Shown one piece after another: positions 35,464-44,721 of a DNA stretch of 64,000 bases; positions within the stretch are counted from its first letter, which is position 1, and each line of letters starts with the position of its first letter. The notes beneath the pieces are model-generated. The model saw only the letters and a program-made list of their open reading frames with translations, did not search any database and was not told the origin of the DNA. The DNA comes from an uncultured Sphingobacteriaceae bacterium (GTDB lineage Bacteria; Bacteroidota; Bacteroidia; Sphingobacteriales; Sphingobacteriaceae), in assembly GCA_946480915.1 (NCBI GenBank), contig CAMLLO010000004.1, positions 124,001-188,000 on the forward strand. The letters are read 5' to 3'. Position numbers and translations under genes: made by a program.

Positions 35464-36072
35464 CTACTTCTCAATCGTCCTGAACGTAAGATTAACCCGC
35501 GGCTTGGTCACTGTTTTTGTGGGCGGTAAACGATGTAACCAATGTGTTTGTGTAGTCCCTTTCATAACCAGCAAACTACCATGCTCCAGGAGCAGTGAAA
35601 CGTTTGTTTTTTCTTCCTTGTGCTTGAACGAGAATTTCCGTTCGGCTCCAAAAGACAATGAGGCGATCGCACCATTCTTTTTTAAGTCCTTTTCTCCGTC
35701 GCTGTGCCAGGCCATGCCTTCATCGCCGCTATGGTATAAATTCAGCAAACAAGAATTGAAAGTTTCTTTTGTCCGTTGCTCCACAATAGCTTTTAATTCC
35801 AATAGATCGCTTGTCCAGGGTAGGGCTGTTTTTGTTGTATTGGAATAGGTGTATTCAAAGTCCAAATCTCCGTACCAGGCCACTTTTCGCTTAGTAACAA
35901 TCAATTTCCCGAAAATGATAGCCTCGTCGTTCCTCCATTTTATCGTATTCAATAAGCTTTCAAAATACTTGTTTGCCTGCTCTGGTGAAAACAGCTTTCC
36001 GTAATAGTTTACGATCCCATCCTTTGGCAATTGATTCCGTGGTTCGTCTTCTTCCTTGCTAAATAGATCCAT
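35464..36072 (-). CDS. alkB: AlkB family alpha-ketoglutarate-dependent dioxygenase
   Basis: 202 residues. The Fe(II)/2-oxoglutarate site is complete: HxD (His123, Asp125 in WHSDGE), distal His180 (THWLHRLP), and the 2-oxoglutarate arginines Arg192 and Arg198 in PRVNLTFR. The enzyme removes alkyl lesions from DNA or RNA bases by oxidative dealkylation. The N-terminal nucleotide-recognition lid (FGKLIVTKRKVAWYGD) resembles ALKBH2/3-type proteins. No ada-type regulator is adjacent. Confidence 0.94.
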   Translation of the reverse strand: MDLFSKEEDEPRNQLPKDGIVNYYGKLFSPEQANKYFESLLNTIKWRNDEAIIFGKLIVTKRKVAWYGDLDFEYTYSNTTKTALPWTSDLLELKAIVEQRTKETFNSCLLNLYHSGDEGMAWHSDGEKDLKKNGAIASLSFGAERKFSFKHKEEKTNVSLLLEHGSLLVMKGTTQTHWLHRLPPTKTVTKPRVNLTFRTIEK

Positions 36073-36338
36073 AGGGGTAGTAGTTATTCCAAGAGAATTT
36101 AAGCTCTAAGGTACGAAGGTCAGCAAATTATTTTTATTCAGGCAGTGCCAGCAAAAACCGAATTTTCTTAAAAAGGTTGAAGACTTCTCCCACAGATTGT
36201 GGAGAAACTCTACACTTTAAATCCCTCTAAAAATTTAATAAAACATTGATTTTCAATTATATAATTTGATTTCTCTGTTTCTGGCACCATTGTATATTAT
36301 AAGGAGCTATAACAAATGTTAATTAATATAGATTATTT

Positions 36339-36659
36339 ATGAGAAAATTAATTTTGTCCGCAACCTCAATCGCAGTTTTAGCTTTTGCCGGAACCACAGT
36401 TAAAGCAAGCACCTTAAGCCAGTCCCTAAACATCACACATACCAGCCAGGATAGCCTTACCAAAACCGCTGTTAAACTAGAAGAAATCCCCGATTCGGTA
36501 AAAGCAACCTTGAAATCGGATAAAGTTAAAGATTGGATCCCTTCTGCCGCATTTTTGGTTAAAACCAAAGAAGGCGCGGAATATTATCAGATAGACTTAA
36601 CGAAGGGAGAGGAGAAAGCATTTCTTCGTATTGACAAGGATGGTAAGATAGTTCAGTAA
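36339..36659 (+). CDS. Small secreted PepSY-like protein
   Basis: 106 residues with signal peptide (RKLILSATSIAVLAFAG). The mature region has the PepSY-like beta-lactamase-inhibitor-type pattern: LEEIPDSVKATLKSDKVKDW, then AAFLVKTKEGAEYYQIDLTK and FLRIDKDGKIVQ. Such small periplasmic proteins are common in Bacteroidota and often lie beside two-component systems. Here an NtrC-type regulator follows after a terminator. A TGGCACC sequence at 36282 resembles the -24 half of a sigma-54 promoter, but the -12 GC is absent. Confidence 0.75.
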   Translation: MRKLILSATSIAVLAFAGTTVKASTLSQSLNITHTSQDSLTKTAVKLEEIPDSVKATLKSDKVKDWIPSAAFLVKTKEGAEYYQIDLTKGEEKAFLRIDKDGKIVQ

Positions 36660-36694
36660 CACACCCCTATATATAAATTAAAATAACCCTTATG

Positions 36695-36724
36695 AAAGCC
36701 GGATTGTTCCGGCTTTTGTATTTT
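36695..36724 (+). terminator. Terminator after the PepSY-like gene, overlapping a promoter box
   Basis: Stem AAAGCCGGA/TCCGGCTTT with a 4-nt loop, then a T-rich tail. The tail itself contains TATTTTTG (36719-36726), an exact TAnnTTTG box 18 bases before the regulator ATG. Confidence 0.75.
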
Positions 36725-36743
36725 TGCTACGGGACATCCTCTT

Positions 36744-38069
36744 ATGGCAAAAATTCTGGTTATTGAAGACGATCTAACTTTCTCGCAGCTATTGGATGGG
36801 TTCTTGAAAAAGAGCGGTTATTCTGCAGATCTGCGACACGATGTAAAAAGCGGCATAAAAGCGATCGAGCAAGAGCAATATGATCTGTTGCTGCTTGACT
36901 ACCGTTTACCCGACGGTACAGGCCTTGAGGTACTAACGGCCAGTCGCGAGAAATCTCTGACTATTCCGGTAATTATCATGACCAGTTTCAATGATGTTCG
37001 AACTGCGGTAGAGGCAATGCGTTCGGGCGCGTTCGATTATATTACCAAGCCGGTAAATCCGGATGAGTTGTTAATGAGAATCGGAGAGGCCCTGGAACCT
37101 AAAAAAGAGAAGTCGTCTACACAATATTCAGCCAGCGATTTTATACAAGGAAGCAGCCCAGGAGCCGAGAAACTTAATGAATATATTGAACTGGTGGCGC
37201 CAACCGATATGTCGGTAATTATTCAGGGAGAAAGCGGCACAGGTAAAGAATATTTTGCAAGAGCTATTCATCAGCGAAGCAAAAGAGCACGAAAGCCTTT
37301 TATTGCATTAGATTGCGGGGTGCTTTCGAAAGAACTTGCTGTCAGCGAATTATTTGGTCATGTAAAGGGGGCGTTTACCGGTGCTATGACGGATAAAAAA
37401 GGAAAGTTTGAAGCAGCCAATGGAGGCACTATTTTCCTGGACGAAATTGGTAATCTCGATTATGAGGTGCAGGTAAACTTGTTAAGGGCTTTGCAGGAAA
37501 GGGTAATTGTTCCACTGGGAAGTAACCGGCCGGTGCCTGTAGATGTGCGTATCATTGCCGCAACTAATGATGATCTGCTAAATAGCGTAAGTCAGGGTAA
37601 ATTTCGTGAGGATCTTTATCACCGGCTTAACGAGTTTAAAATGCAATTGTTACCGTTGCGTGAGCGTGCTAAAGACTTTGAATTATTTACCAGGCATTTT
37701 ATTGAGCTTGCCAACAATGAACTTGATCGAAACGTAACCGGTCTGTCTGAGGAAGCTTTAACTGTTTTTCAAAAGTATGATTGGCCGGGAAATCTGCGTG
37801 AGCTTAAAAACGTAATTAAGCGGATGGTTCTTCTCAGTAAATCCGAAGTGGCGGGCACAGAAAGCCTTCCCGACGAGATGATGTTTTCTATAAGCCAGTC
37901 GCCTAAAATAAGCGGAACAGATTTGAAAGCGATAAACGAAACGAATGAGAAAACGCTTATTATAGAAACGCTTAGAAAAGTAAAGTACAATAAATCGATG
38001 GCCGCTAAACTGCTTAATATCGATCGAAAAACACTTTATAGTAAAATAGAAAAGTATGATTTAGAATAA
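36744..38069 (+). CDS. Sigma-54-dependent NtrC-family response regulator
   Basis: 441 residues: receiver domain with phospho-acceptor Asp52 (LLLLDYRLPDG), AAA+ domain with Walker A GESGTGKE (162-169), the sigma-54 contact loop GAFTGA (209-214) and Walker B IFLDEIG (230-236), and a Fis-type helix-turn-helix at the end (NKSMAAKLLNIDRKTLYSKI). It activates sigma-54 promoters when phosphorylated. The adjacent convergent hybrid kinase, whose stop is separated by one base, is the likely partner. Confidence 0.96.
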   Translation: MAKILVIEDDLTFSQLLDGFLKKSGYSADLRHDVKSGIKAIEQEQYDLLLLDYRLPDGTGLEVLTASREKSLTIPVIIMTSFNDVRTAVEAMRSGAFDYITKPVNPDELLMRIGEALEPKKEKSSTQYSASDFIQGSSPGAEKLNEYIELVAPTDMSVIIQGESGTGKEYFARAIHQRSKRARKPFIALDCGVLSKELAVSELFGHVKGAFTGAMTDKKGKFEAANGGTIFLDEIGNLDYEVQVNLLRALQERVIVPLGSNRPVPVDVRIIAATNDDLLNSVSQGKFREDLYHRLNEFKMQLLPLRERAKDFELFTRHFIELANNELDRNVTGLSEEALTVFQKYDWPGNLRELKNVIKRMVLLSKSEVAGTESLPDEMMFSISQSPKISGTDLKAINETNEKTLIIETLRKVKYNKSMAAKLLNIDRKTLYSKIEKYDLE

Positions 38070-38070
38070 G

Positions 38071-40539
38071 TTATACCTGCTGAGAGAATGTGCCTGCGTT
38101 CACCTCTTCCTTTATAAATTTCACTAAATCAGCCAGCTTGTTTAGTTGATAGTTCATTTCTTCTTCTTCGAGTAGTCCTTTTTGCGAATCCATCTCAAGT
38201 TTTCTAAATGCTAAAGAAAGTTCTTTCGCACCCATTTGCGCAGTTCGGCCAGCGATACGATGAAAGATTAAGCTTAGTTGGTCTGTGTCATGATTTTTTG
38301 CGGCTGCTCTAAGCAGGTGAATATCATTCTCCGAATCTCGTATGAAAAGATCTATGATTTTTTTCAATTGCTGTTCATCCCCAAAGGTCATTTTCAGCAG
38401 TGAGTCCATATGCCAGGTGCGTTCTGTTTCCACGAAGTTTTCTGATAGTATCAGGTTGAGAAGTTCTGTTTCTCTGAAGGGTTTCATCAGCTGTCCATCA
38501 AAACCCTGCGACATAATCCAGGCACGTTCCTCAGGAAGCGCCTGTGCTGTTATAGCATAAATTTTCACGTGTGCCGGAACTCTGTTTCGCAATATGGCGC
38601 AAAGTTCGGCTCCGTTCATCCCCGGCATGCGTATATCAAGTAAAATACAGCTCACTTTATCGTCCCAGCCAGCATTCAGAATCTTGTCGGGGGCGTCAAA
38701 GCATATATGAGCAACCTTGTTGTTTTCGAGTATGGAAGAACATAGCTGAAGGATGAAAGCATCATCATCAACCACCCAAACCTTCCCTTGAACCATAGGT
38801 TTCCCAGAGGTTTTATCTGGTCCGGCGTTTACCTGCTTCTCCGCCAGCTCAAATCCAAGATACAATGTGAAGCAAGTTCCTTCTCCTTTTTTACTCTTCA
38901 CATAGATTCGTCCACCCAAACTTTCGGTAACCGCTTTCACAATGCTGAGACCAAGGCCGGAACCCGACCTTATCTGCCCATTTTCAGAACCGCTCCCCTG
39001 ATCAAACTCATTAAATACACGTACCAAATCATCATCGGCAATCCCTATTCCTGTGTCCTCCACACTAAATCTAAGATATGCGCTTCCATTGTGGTGTTTG
39101 CTGGACGTACGAAGTGTAATCTCTCCGCTATTAGTAAATTTTATCGCATTGCTAAGCAGGTTATAAAGAATTTGTTTCAGCCGGAAAGCATCACCGCTTA
39201 TATATTCGGAAGGCGAAAGGTCAAAATCGGTGCGCAGGTCAAGCGATTTTTCCTGTGCAGATAAATGCATCACAGAAACCACTTCCTCTAATAAATCCGT
39301 CAGGTTAAAAACAGACACATTAAAGGTGAGCTTACCAGAAATTATCCTGCTGTAATCAAGCACTTCATTAACTATTTGCAACAGATGAGTTGATGAGTGA
39401 TGTATAGCATCAATTGTGTATTCACTTTTTTTACCATTCTTCAAAAGTTCAGTAAAACCAATGATTGCTTGCAAAGGAGTTCTTATTTCATGACTCATGT
39501 TTGCTAAAAACCGCTGTTTGGCCCGGCTATGATATTCGGCTTCATCTTTTGCTGCCTCCAGCTGCTTACGATAGGCATTACTTCTTGAAATATCAGTTAA
39601 GATAAAATACAGAAGAATCGCAGTAAGCGAGAGGAATGTGATCAGAATGATATTTATATACCGCACACTGCTGCCCACCACCTCGCGTGCCTGTAAATTG
39701 TTCGATGCCGATTGTTTCATCACATCTTCTTCCACTTGCTGCAGAATATTGAGCATTTGGTTCGTCAGGCTATTACTTGCAAGGGCCAGCCTGGTTTCCT
39801 GGCTAATGAATTTTTCACTTTGCCGAAGCTGCTCTTGCTCCATGCTCAGCATAGCTTTCTTAACGGTTTTCAGTGCCGTATCCTGACTGGCGAGTGTAAT
39901 CGTATCTACAGTGATGTTCAGCTCTTCATTGATCACCTTTTCCTGGTTTTTCTTTTTCCCGAAAAGCCTGTTGAAAAAGCCTTTCTGGAATTCCTTTTCT
40001 ACAGGTAAAACTGTGGTAGTAGACACTTTTTTTTGTGTGGTATGAACCGTTGTACTGTCGTTCTTATTAATGTTGTTTGAAAGTATTCCGTTGAGAGATT
40101 CTACCTGATCAGACAATTTATCATTGTTAACGAGCTTCTCCCTTGTATGCAGGTAATTAAAAAACAGTTTGTTACGCTCGGATAAAAGCTGCCTCATAAA
40201 ATTAATACGCTTTATCTGGATGGGATTATCTTTATAAAGTCTATCCAGGGTGTCGAGCGTAAGACCAAGTGTTTTAAACTCTTTTATAAAAGTACCCTGA
40301 TAGTTTTCGCTATCAATGGCCATTGTTCTTTGCAGCTGATCAATGCGCGTTATTCTTCCGGAAAGGTGACTAACGACGGTTAGCTTATCATTTGGAGCAG
40401 ATAGATCTTGTACGGTATGAAGCATCTCCGTAAACGTGTACTTGCTTATATTCCAGGCCAAAGCGAGCGCGACACAAGCAGTAACAAATGCTATTATTAC
40501 TTTTCCTTTTACCGGAGTATTAAAAAAAATGTTCTTCAT
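38071..40539 (-). CDS. Hybrid sensor histidine kinase with receiver and HPt domains
   Basis: 822 residues. The first helix (IIAFVTACVALALAW) and a second (IILITFLSLTAILLYFIL, 297-314) bracket a 260-residue helical periplasmic sensor. HisKA follows with His350 (ANMSHEIRTPL), then HATPase (N box LLSNAIKF, GSGLGLSIVKA), a receiver domain with Asp635 (CILLDIRMPGM) and a C-terminal HPt domain with His760 (IFHRIAGRTAQMG). The phosphorelay His-Asp-His implies an external receiver; the NtrC-type regulator converging from the left is the obvious candidate. Sensed signal unknown. Confidence 0.95.
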   Translation of the reverse strand: MKNIFFNTPVKGKVIIAFVTACVALALAWNISKYTFTEMLHTVQDLSAPNDKLTVVSHLSGRITRIDQLQRTMAIDSENYQGTFIKEFKTLGLTLDTLDRLYKDNPIQIKRINFMRQLLSERNKLFFNYLHTREKLVNNDKLSDQVESLNGILSNNINKNDSTTVHTTQKKVSTTTVLPVEKEFQKGFFNRLFGKKKNQEKVINEELNITVDTITLASQDTALKTVKKAMLSMEQEQLRQSEKFISQETRLALASNSLTNQMLNILQQVEEDVMKQSASNNLQAREVVGSSVRYINIILITFLSLTAILLYFILTDISRSNAYRKQLEAAKDEAEYHSRAKQRFLANMSHEIRTPLQAIIGFTELLKNGKKSEYTIDAIHHSSTHLLQIVNEVLDYSRIISGKLTFNVSVFNLTDLLEEVVSVMHLSAQEKSLDLRTDFDLSPSEYISGDAFRLKQILYNLLSNAIKFTNSGEITLRTSSKHHNGSAYLRFSVEDTGIGIADDDLVRVFNEFDQGSGSENGQIRSGSGLGLSIVKAVTESLGGRIYVKSKKGEGTCFTLYLGFELAEKQVNAGPDKTSGKPMVQGKVWVVDDDAFILQLCSSILENNKVAHICFDAPDKILNAGWDDKVSCILLDIRMPGMNGAELCAILRNRVPAHVKIYAITAQALPEERAWIMSQGFDGQLMKPFRETELLNLILSENFVETERTWHMDSLLKMTFGDEQQLKKIIDLFIRDSENDIHLLRAAAKNHDTDQLSLIFHRIAGRTAQMGAKELSLAFRKLEMDSQKGLLEEEEMNYQLNKLADLVKFIKEEVNAGTFSQQV

Positions 40540-40938
40540 CCGAATAAATCTTAACGCTTAAAAGGGCCGTTTATGGATAGACTAATAAAAACAGTGTTGA
40601 TTGAAATAGTTTGCGGGGAAACGATTTATTGCTCTGGTTGGCAATAGACGGAAAGATGGGGATTATTTTAACCAAGGCGAAGGAGCAATCAAAGCCTGTG
40701 ATCCTTGATGGTCCGGTCTCAAAACCAAAAAATGAGCAGATGGAAAAGCGGAATCTTTTTCTTCGAAATGCTGAAATTAGGAGAATCTATAATCAAAATT
40801 TCCTTGCTTATAGAGTGGCTTGTCTGGAATAGTCTGAGAAAAGGATCTTCATTATCCAATGTTGTTTCATTTTCAATCCAAAGGCAATCCTCTTCAAAAT
40901 TAATGATGAGGATTGCCTTAAGATATCAGACCTAAAGG
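40540..40938. other. 399-bp intergenic region
   Basis: Lies between the divergent-looking start of the hybrid kinase gene and the end of the GH5 gene. Overlapping short open frames are present on the plus strand (40611-40832, 40705-40935), but neither has family resemblance, a signal sequence or a promoter box. The only clear structure is the terminator hairpin at 40881-40919. Confidence 0.5.
40881..40919 (-). terminator. Hairpin after the GH5 gene
   Basis: A perfect 12-bp stem, AAGGCAATCCTC/GAGGATTGCCTT, lies 20 bases past the GH5 stop on the minus strand; the T tract is short. Confidence 0.6.
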
Positions 40939-42807
40939 TTATTTCTTGATTACTTTTTTGATAATCAGCTGTTGGTCGCTGCCGACTCTCAATAAATACA
41001 TTCCCTGAGGCAGTCCCCCGATGTTCAGGGTATGCGTTGTGCCACGGAACGTTGTTGTTATTACACTGTTACCGTTTACATCCAGAAGGTGCACTGTCTT
41101 CTCACCATCTTTATATGAATCCGGAAGTGTTATTGTGACCTGATCTGCGGTCGGGTTAGGGTAAACTTTAACGGCTGTTTCAGCATCCAGTGCCAACATT
41201 TCTGTGGTTGAAGTGCTTGCTATAGAACCAGAAACTGTAGATGTAGTCCACTGCTGATTATAACTGCCACTAGATGCATACTGGCCAAGGTCAGAGCCGT
41301 TCGCTGTCCTACCCATCCCATCAGCGTAAAGCCCTGTACCCCGATTTCTCAGCCTTACATAACTGCCAGCTGTTTCAATAGTCCATTGTTGATTGTAACT
41401 ACCACTGCTACTATACTGGCCACAGGCCGATCCGTTAGCTGTCCGTCCCATTCCATCTAAATAGAGACCGGTGGCTTTATTCTTAAGCTTAACATAACTT
41501 CCTGCACTTTCAACCAACCATTGCTGACCATCACTACCGCTAGTAGCGTACTGCCCTGCATTTGATCCGTTAGCTGTTCGGTACATTCCATCGATCTGGA
41601 GCCCGGTCCCGCGGTTTTTAAACATGGTATAGTTAGTAGTTCCTCCGCCGCTAACGGCTGTCATAATCGCGTTTATCGTACCCTGGTCAGTAACGGCTCC
41701 AGTACTTCTATCAAATAGTCCTGTTCCGTTGTTTAATGTTCCGATGTCCCAGTAAAATGATTTGATTCCTCTCTGGTATGCAGCCTTTGTTACATAATTG
41801 ATATAATACTCTCTTGAAGCGATATGGTTGGTTCGCTGTGTACCCGAAAGCGCCGATCTCATTATTACACCATACTCTCCCATGAATACTGGTATTCCTT
41901 TATCCACCCACTCAGTTTTTACTTGTGAAAATAGATCGTCAAAATATGCTTCCTGAGCCCACGAGCATGCACTTTGAGATGGATATGGAGATCCCCAATA
42001 TATGCAAGATCCATTTACATTTTGGGTGAAATCAAACGGATCGTAGTCGTGGATTTCAACAATTAACCGGCCGGCGGCTGGATCGCTTGGCAACCAAAAA
42101 TAATTTATTCCATGCCACACATTTGTGTTATAGGTTTGAACAACCAGCGTTCTTGTTGAATTGTTACCTCCGGTAGCACGTACCGCATCCACGAATGTTT
42201 GAAGGTATGATTGCTGTACGTTGATATGTTCCGTTGTAGGAGTGCCGTAGTCTGCATGAACTTCATTGACTCCGGCAAACAATAAACGCTCGTTGTAATT
42301 TTTGAAATAGTTGGCAATTTGGGTCCAATAATTTCTCTGTTTTGCGTTAACGGAAGATTGATAGGCGTATAGCGGATGTTCTTCAAGCCATCCACCATCC
42401 CAATGAATATTCAGGATAGCATACATGTTGTTGTTGACACAATAATCAACAACTTGTTTTACGCGTGCAAGCCAATTGGCGTCGATGACACCATTGGTTT
42501 GATGACTGTCCCATGCGCATGGTATTCGAACTGCATTAAAGCCTGCAGCCTTGACTGAATTGATAAGTTGTTGCGAAACCATTGGATTGCCCCAACAGGT
42601 TTCCCCGCAAGGGGCCTCAAGCGTATTGCCAATGTTCCAGCCAGCTTTTATCTGGCTCGCTACCTGTTGCGCAGTGGGCAATTGTGCCCATGAGGTAGCA
42701 TGTAAAATCAAACTAAGGCAGGTAAACAAAAGAAACTTCCTCAGAAAATTCTTATTCAAATTTGAATGCCGTTGCCGGGGGATTTGTGATTTGTAGTTGT
42801 GATGCAT
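40939..42807 (-). CDS. GH5 cellulase with ricin-type trefoil and T9SS sorting domain
   Basis: 622 residues. A signal peptide (LLFTCLSLILHATSWA) precedes a GH5 (subfamily 2/4-like) endoglucanase barrel with acid/base Glu182 (GVNEVH, where NEP is more usual) and nucleophile Glu311 (FMGEYGV). A ricin-type beta-trefoil (about 391-521) has three 46-residue repeats, each with TANGS and GQY...QQW, and probably binds carbohydrate. The C-terminus (547-622, VYPNPTADQ ... QGMYLLRV) is a type A T9SS sorting domain, so the enzyme is exported to the surface or medium. The catalytic part is paralogous to the upstream GH5 lipoprotein, separated by 150 bp containing a hairpin. Confidence 0.93.
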   Translation of the reverse strand: MHHNYKSQIPRQRHSNLNKNFLRKFLLFTCLSLILHATSWAQLPTAQQVASQIKAGWNIGNTLEAPCGETCWGNPMVSQQLINSVKAAGFNAVRIPCAWDSHQTNGVIDANWLARVKQVVDYCVNNNMYAILNIHWDGGWLEEHPLYAYQSSVNAKQRNYWTQIANYFKNYNERLLFAGVNEVHADYGTPTTEHINVQQSYLQTFVDAVRATGGNNSTRTLVVQTYNTNVWHGINYFWLPSDPAAGRLIVEIHDYDPFDFTQNVNGSCIYWGSPYPSQSACSWAQEAYFDDLFSQVKTEWVDKGIPVFMGEYGVIMRSALSGTQRTNHIASREYYINYVTKAAYQRGIKSFYWDIGTLNNGTGLFDRSTGAVTDQGTINAIMTAVSGGGTTNYTMFKNRGTGLQIDGMYRTANGSNAGQYATSGSDGQQWLVESAGSYVKLKNKATGLYLDGMGRTANGSACGQYSSSGSYNQQWTIETAGSYVRLRNRGTGLYADGMGRTANGSDLGQYASSGSYNQQWTTSTVSGSIASTSTTEMLALDAETAVKVYPNPTADQVTITLPDSYKDGEKTVHLLDVNGNSVITTTFRGTTHTLNIGGLPQGMYLLRVGSDQQLIIKKVIKK

Positions 42808-42898
42808 AACTGTTAATTAATTGGTTTATGAAATTTATTTTTTGTTGGTCTGATTAGAAAGTAATTGCGTTTGATTCTTCGATAGAATTAAAGCAAGT

Positions 42899-42933
42899 AT
42901 GAGCCACATCTGTAAAGTTGATGTGGCTCATGC
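42899..42933 (-). terminator. Hairpin between the two GH5 genes
   Basis: Stem ATGAGCCACATC/GATGTGGCTCAT (12 bp, perfect) with a 9-nt loop, 25-60 bases after the upstream GH5 stop on the minus strand. The following tract is only weakly T-rich, so it may attenuate rather than fully end transcription into the second GH5 gene. Confidence 0.6.
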
Positions 42934-42957
42934 GAATGGTATAAATCAAATAGTATC

Positions 42958-44214
42958 TTATTGTGCCCCCTGCACAAGCGCATCTAATGCCTGCTGATCG
43001 TACACAGTGTTCGACTGTCTGTCAAAGATTGCAAAGGTGTTATCGGCGAGTGAACCATTGTCCCAATAGAAAGGAAGCATTCCGTGTGCTCTTGCCTGCT
43101 GCGTAACATACTTCAGATAATATGCTCGTGAGGCCAGGTGAAGAGTTAATGCATCTCCGGTAAGTGAAGAGCGTCTAATCGCTCCATATTCACCCAGCAC
43201 TACCGGGATTCCCTTGTCAACAAATTTGGTTTTCATCATCTGAAAATATTGCAGCAGATCTGCTTCTTCACCATAGGTCGCATTTCGGGTAGGATCAGTG
43301 GTTGAGTGATATCCTGAGCCCCAGTAATAGAACATATTACCCCATGACGCATCCGCGGTCATACCGCAAAAGTTCCATGGTGTATAATAATGTACTTCAA
43401 CCATCATGCGATTAGGTACTTGATCGGTTGGAAGGGTATTCATCAGATTATTGGTTTTTACAATATCTGTTGAAGGACCCTGAACGATCAATACCCTGTA
43501 GCTGTTGCGTCCGCCCGTTGATCGTACAGCGTCAATAAAAGTTTGATGATAAGACAATAACACGCTCATTTGAGTGGCAGTCTCTACATTGGGCTCGTTG
43601 GCACTTGCGAAGAGTACATGCTCATCAAAATCACGCATATGGGTAGCAATTTGCTCCCAAAATGCTTTTTGCATTGCATTCACTGCGCTCTGACGGGTGG
43701 TGGTACAGTTATTTTGCAGCCATCCGCCATCCCAATGAATATTTAGTATGGCATACATCCCATTGTCAACACAATATTGCACCACCGTTTTTACCCGGTT
43801 AAGCCACTCCAGTTTAAGCTGTGCGGTACTGCTGTTCGCCATATACTGATTCCATGAACAAGGAATACGCACGGCATTAAATCCATTCAGTTTGGCAAGA
43901 TCAATAAGGGCTTTTGTAACCTCTGGATTGCCCCAGGCTGTTTCGCCACCTATCGCTTCCAGCGAGTTGCCGACATTCCATCCCAGCCGGATATTTGCAG
44001 CCAGTTGAACGGCCGTGCTTGTTACGCCACTCTGGTCAGGTGGAAGTGGGGACGTATTGTAACTGGGATATGTTACTCGTTTGCCGGAGATTGTATTCTC
44101 GGTTTTACTTGAATTGCCGGTTTGCAATTCAGGACTAGCAAGCTCTTCTTTACCGCATCGGGTCAAAACTACTATCGCCAGGACGCCTAAAATGTACTTT
44201 AAAGTTTTCATCAT
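42958..44214 (-). CDS. GH5 cellulase lipoprotein
   Basis: 418 residues. The signal ends in a lipidation Cys (LAIVVLTRC, Cys20), followed by a Ser/Thr/Pro-rich spacer (about 25-65). The GH5 barrel has RLGWNVGNSLEA, FNAVRIPCSWN, acid/base Glu207 (ASANEPN) and nucleophile Glu342 (VLGEYGA). It should cleave beta-1,4-glucan or related chains while tethered to a membrane. Start may be either of the two consecutive ATGs. It shares whole blocks (YAILNIHWDGGWL) with the downstream GH5, which suggests local duplication with divergence of the export signal. Confidence 0.92.
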   Translation of the reverse strand: MMKTLKYILGVLAIVVLTRCGKEELASPELQTGNSSKTENTISGKRVTYPSYNTSPLPPDQSGVTSTAVQLAANIRLGWNVGNSLEAIGGETAWGNPEVTKALIDLAKLNGFNAVRIPCSWNQYMANSSTAQLKLEWLNRVKTVVQYCVDNGMYAILNIHWDGGWLQNNCTTTRQSAVNAMQKAFWEQIATHMRDFDEHVLFASANEPNVETATQMSVLLSYHQTFIDAVRSTGGRNSYRVLIVQGPSTDIVKTNNLMNTLPTDQVPNRMMVEVHYYTPWNFCGMTADASWGNMFYYWGSGYHSTTDPTRNATYGEEADLLQYFQMMKTKFVDKGIPVVLGEYGAIRRSSLTGDALTLHLASRAYYLKYVTQQARAHGMLPFYWDNGSLADNTFAIFDRQSNTVYDQQALDALVQGAQ

Positions 44215-44721
44215 AATTGGGTTAGTTTAAAAATTGGGTTTAAAATTTAATAGCTTAATGGTGCTCCTAATAAATTTTAGGAAACGGCTCGCTTTTATTT
44301 AAAGAAACCACCGTTAATGCATTGATTCGATAGGAACGAAACGACAGATAAAAGTGATTCTTTTTCATAATGCGTTATGATCTTAGTTAGTCGATGTTTT
44401 GTTTTGAGGAACAAATCGCAATCGTAAGCAATGATAAATAAACTGATAATGAGGTGTGTAAATAAATAGGGGCTCAGATGTTAAAGGGTTTTTTGAGGCG
44501 TTGTTTGATAGACAAAGTGCCTTTTTGGTGGGTATGGCACATTACGTTGCCGGTGGGATGGACATTACGAAACTCTAAGAATTACGGTTATCGAGCTGCA
44601 ATTGGATAGAGGTGTATCCTGAATTCCTAGCAGAATGTCACGCCGGCCTTTAGGGGAGATTCTCCGGATAGTTCAGTCCTTCTTAAGTTTTGCCATTTTC
44701 ATTACAGGCTTAAACCAGGTC
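44215..44721. other. 507-bp intergenic region upstream of the GH5 pair
   Basis: No gene seen. Bases 44390-44418 (minus strand ATTTGTTCCTCAAAAC and following TCGAC) resemble the 37-bp element found upstream of the xylanase and deacetylase genes (about 20 of 27 positions), but without the TATAATTG box at the same spacing. The rest shows no clear structure. Confidence 0.4.

Noticed and set aside
36282..36300. TGGCACC as a sigma-54 promoter for the PepSY-like gene
   Set aside because: The -12 element has TATA where TTGC is required, so it is reported only as a weak hint.
40611..40935. Overlapping plus-strand frames upstream of the GH5 gene
   Set aside because: No family pattern, no signal sequence, no promoter box, and two frames compete for the same DNA.
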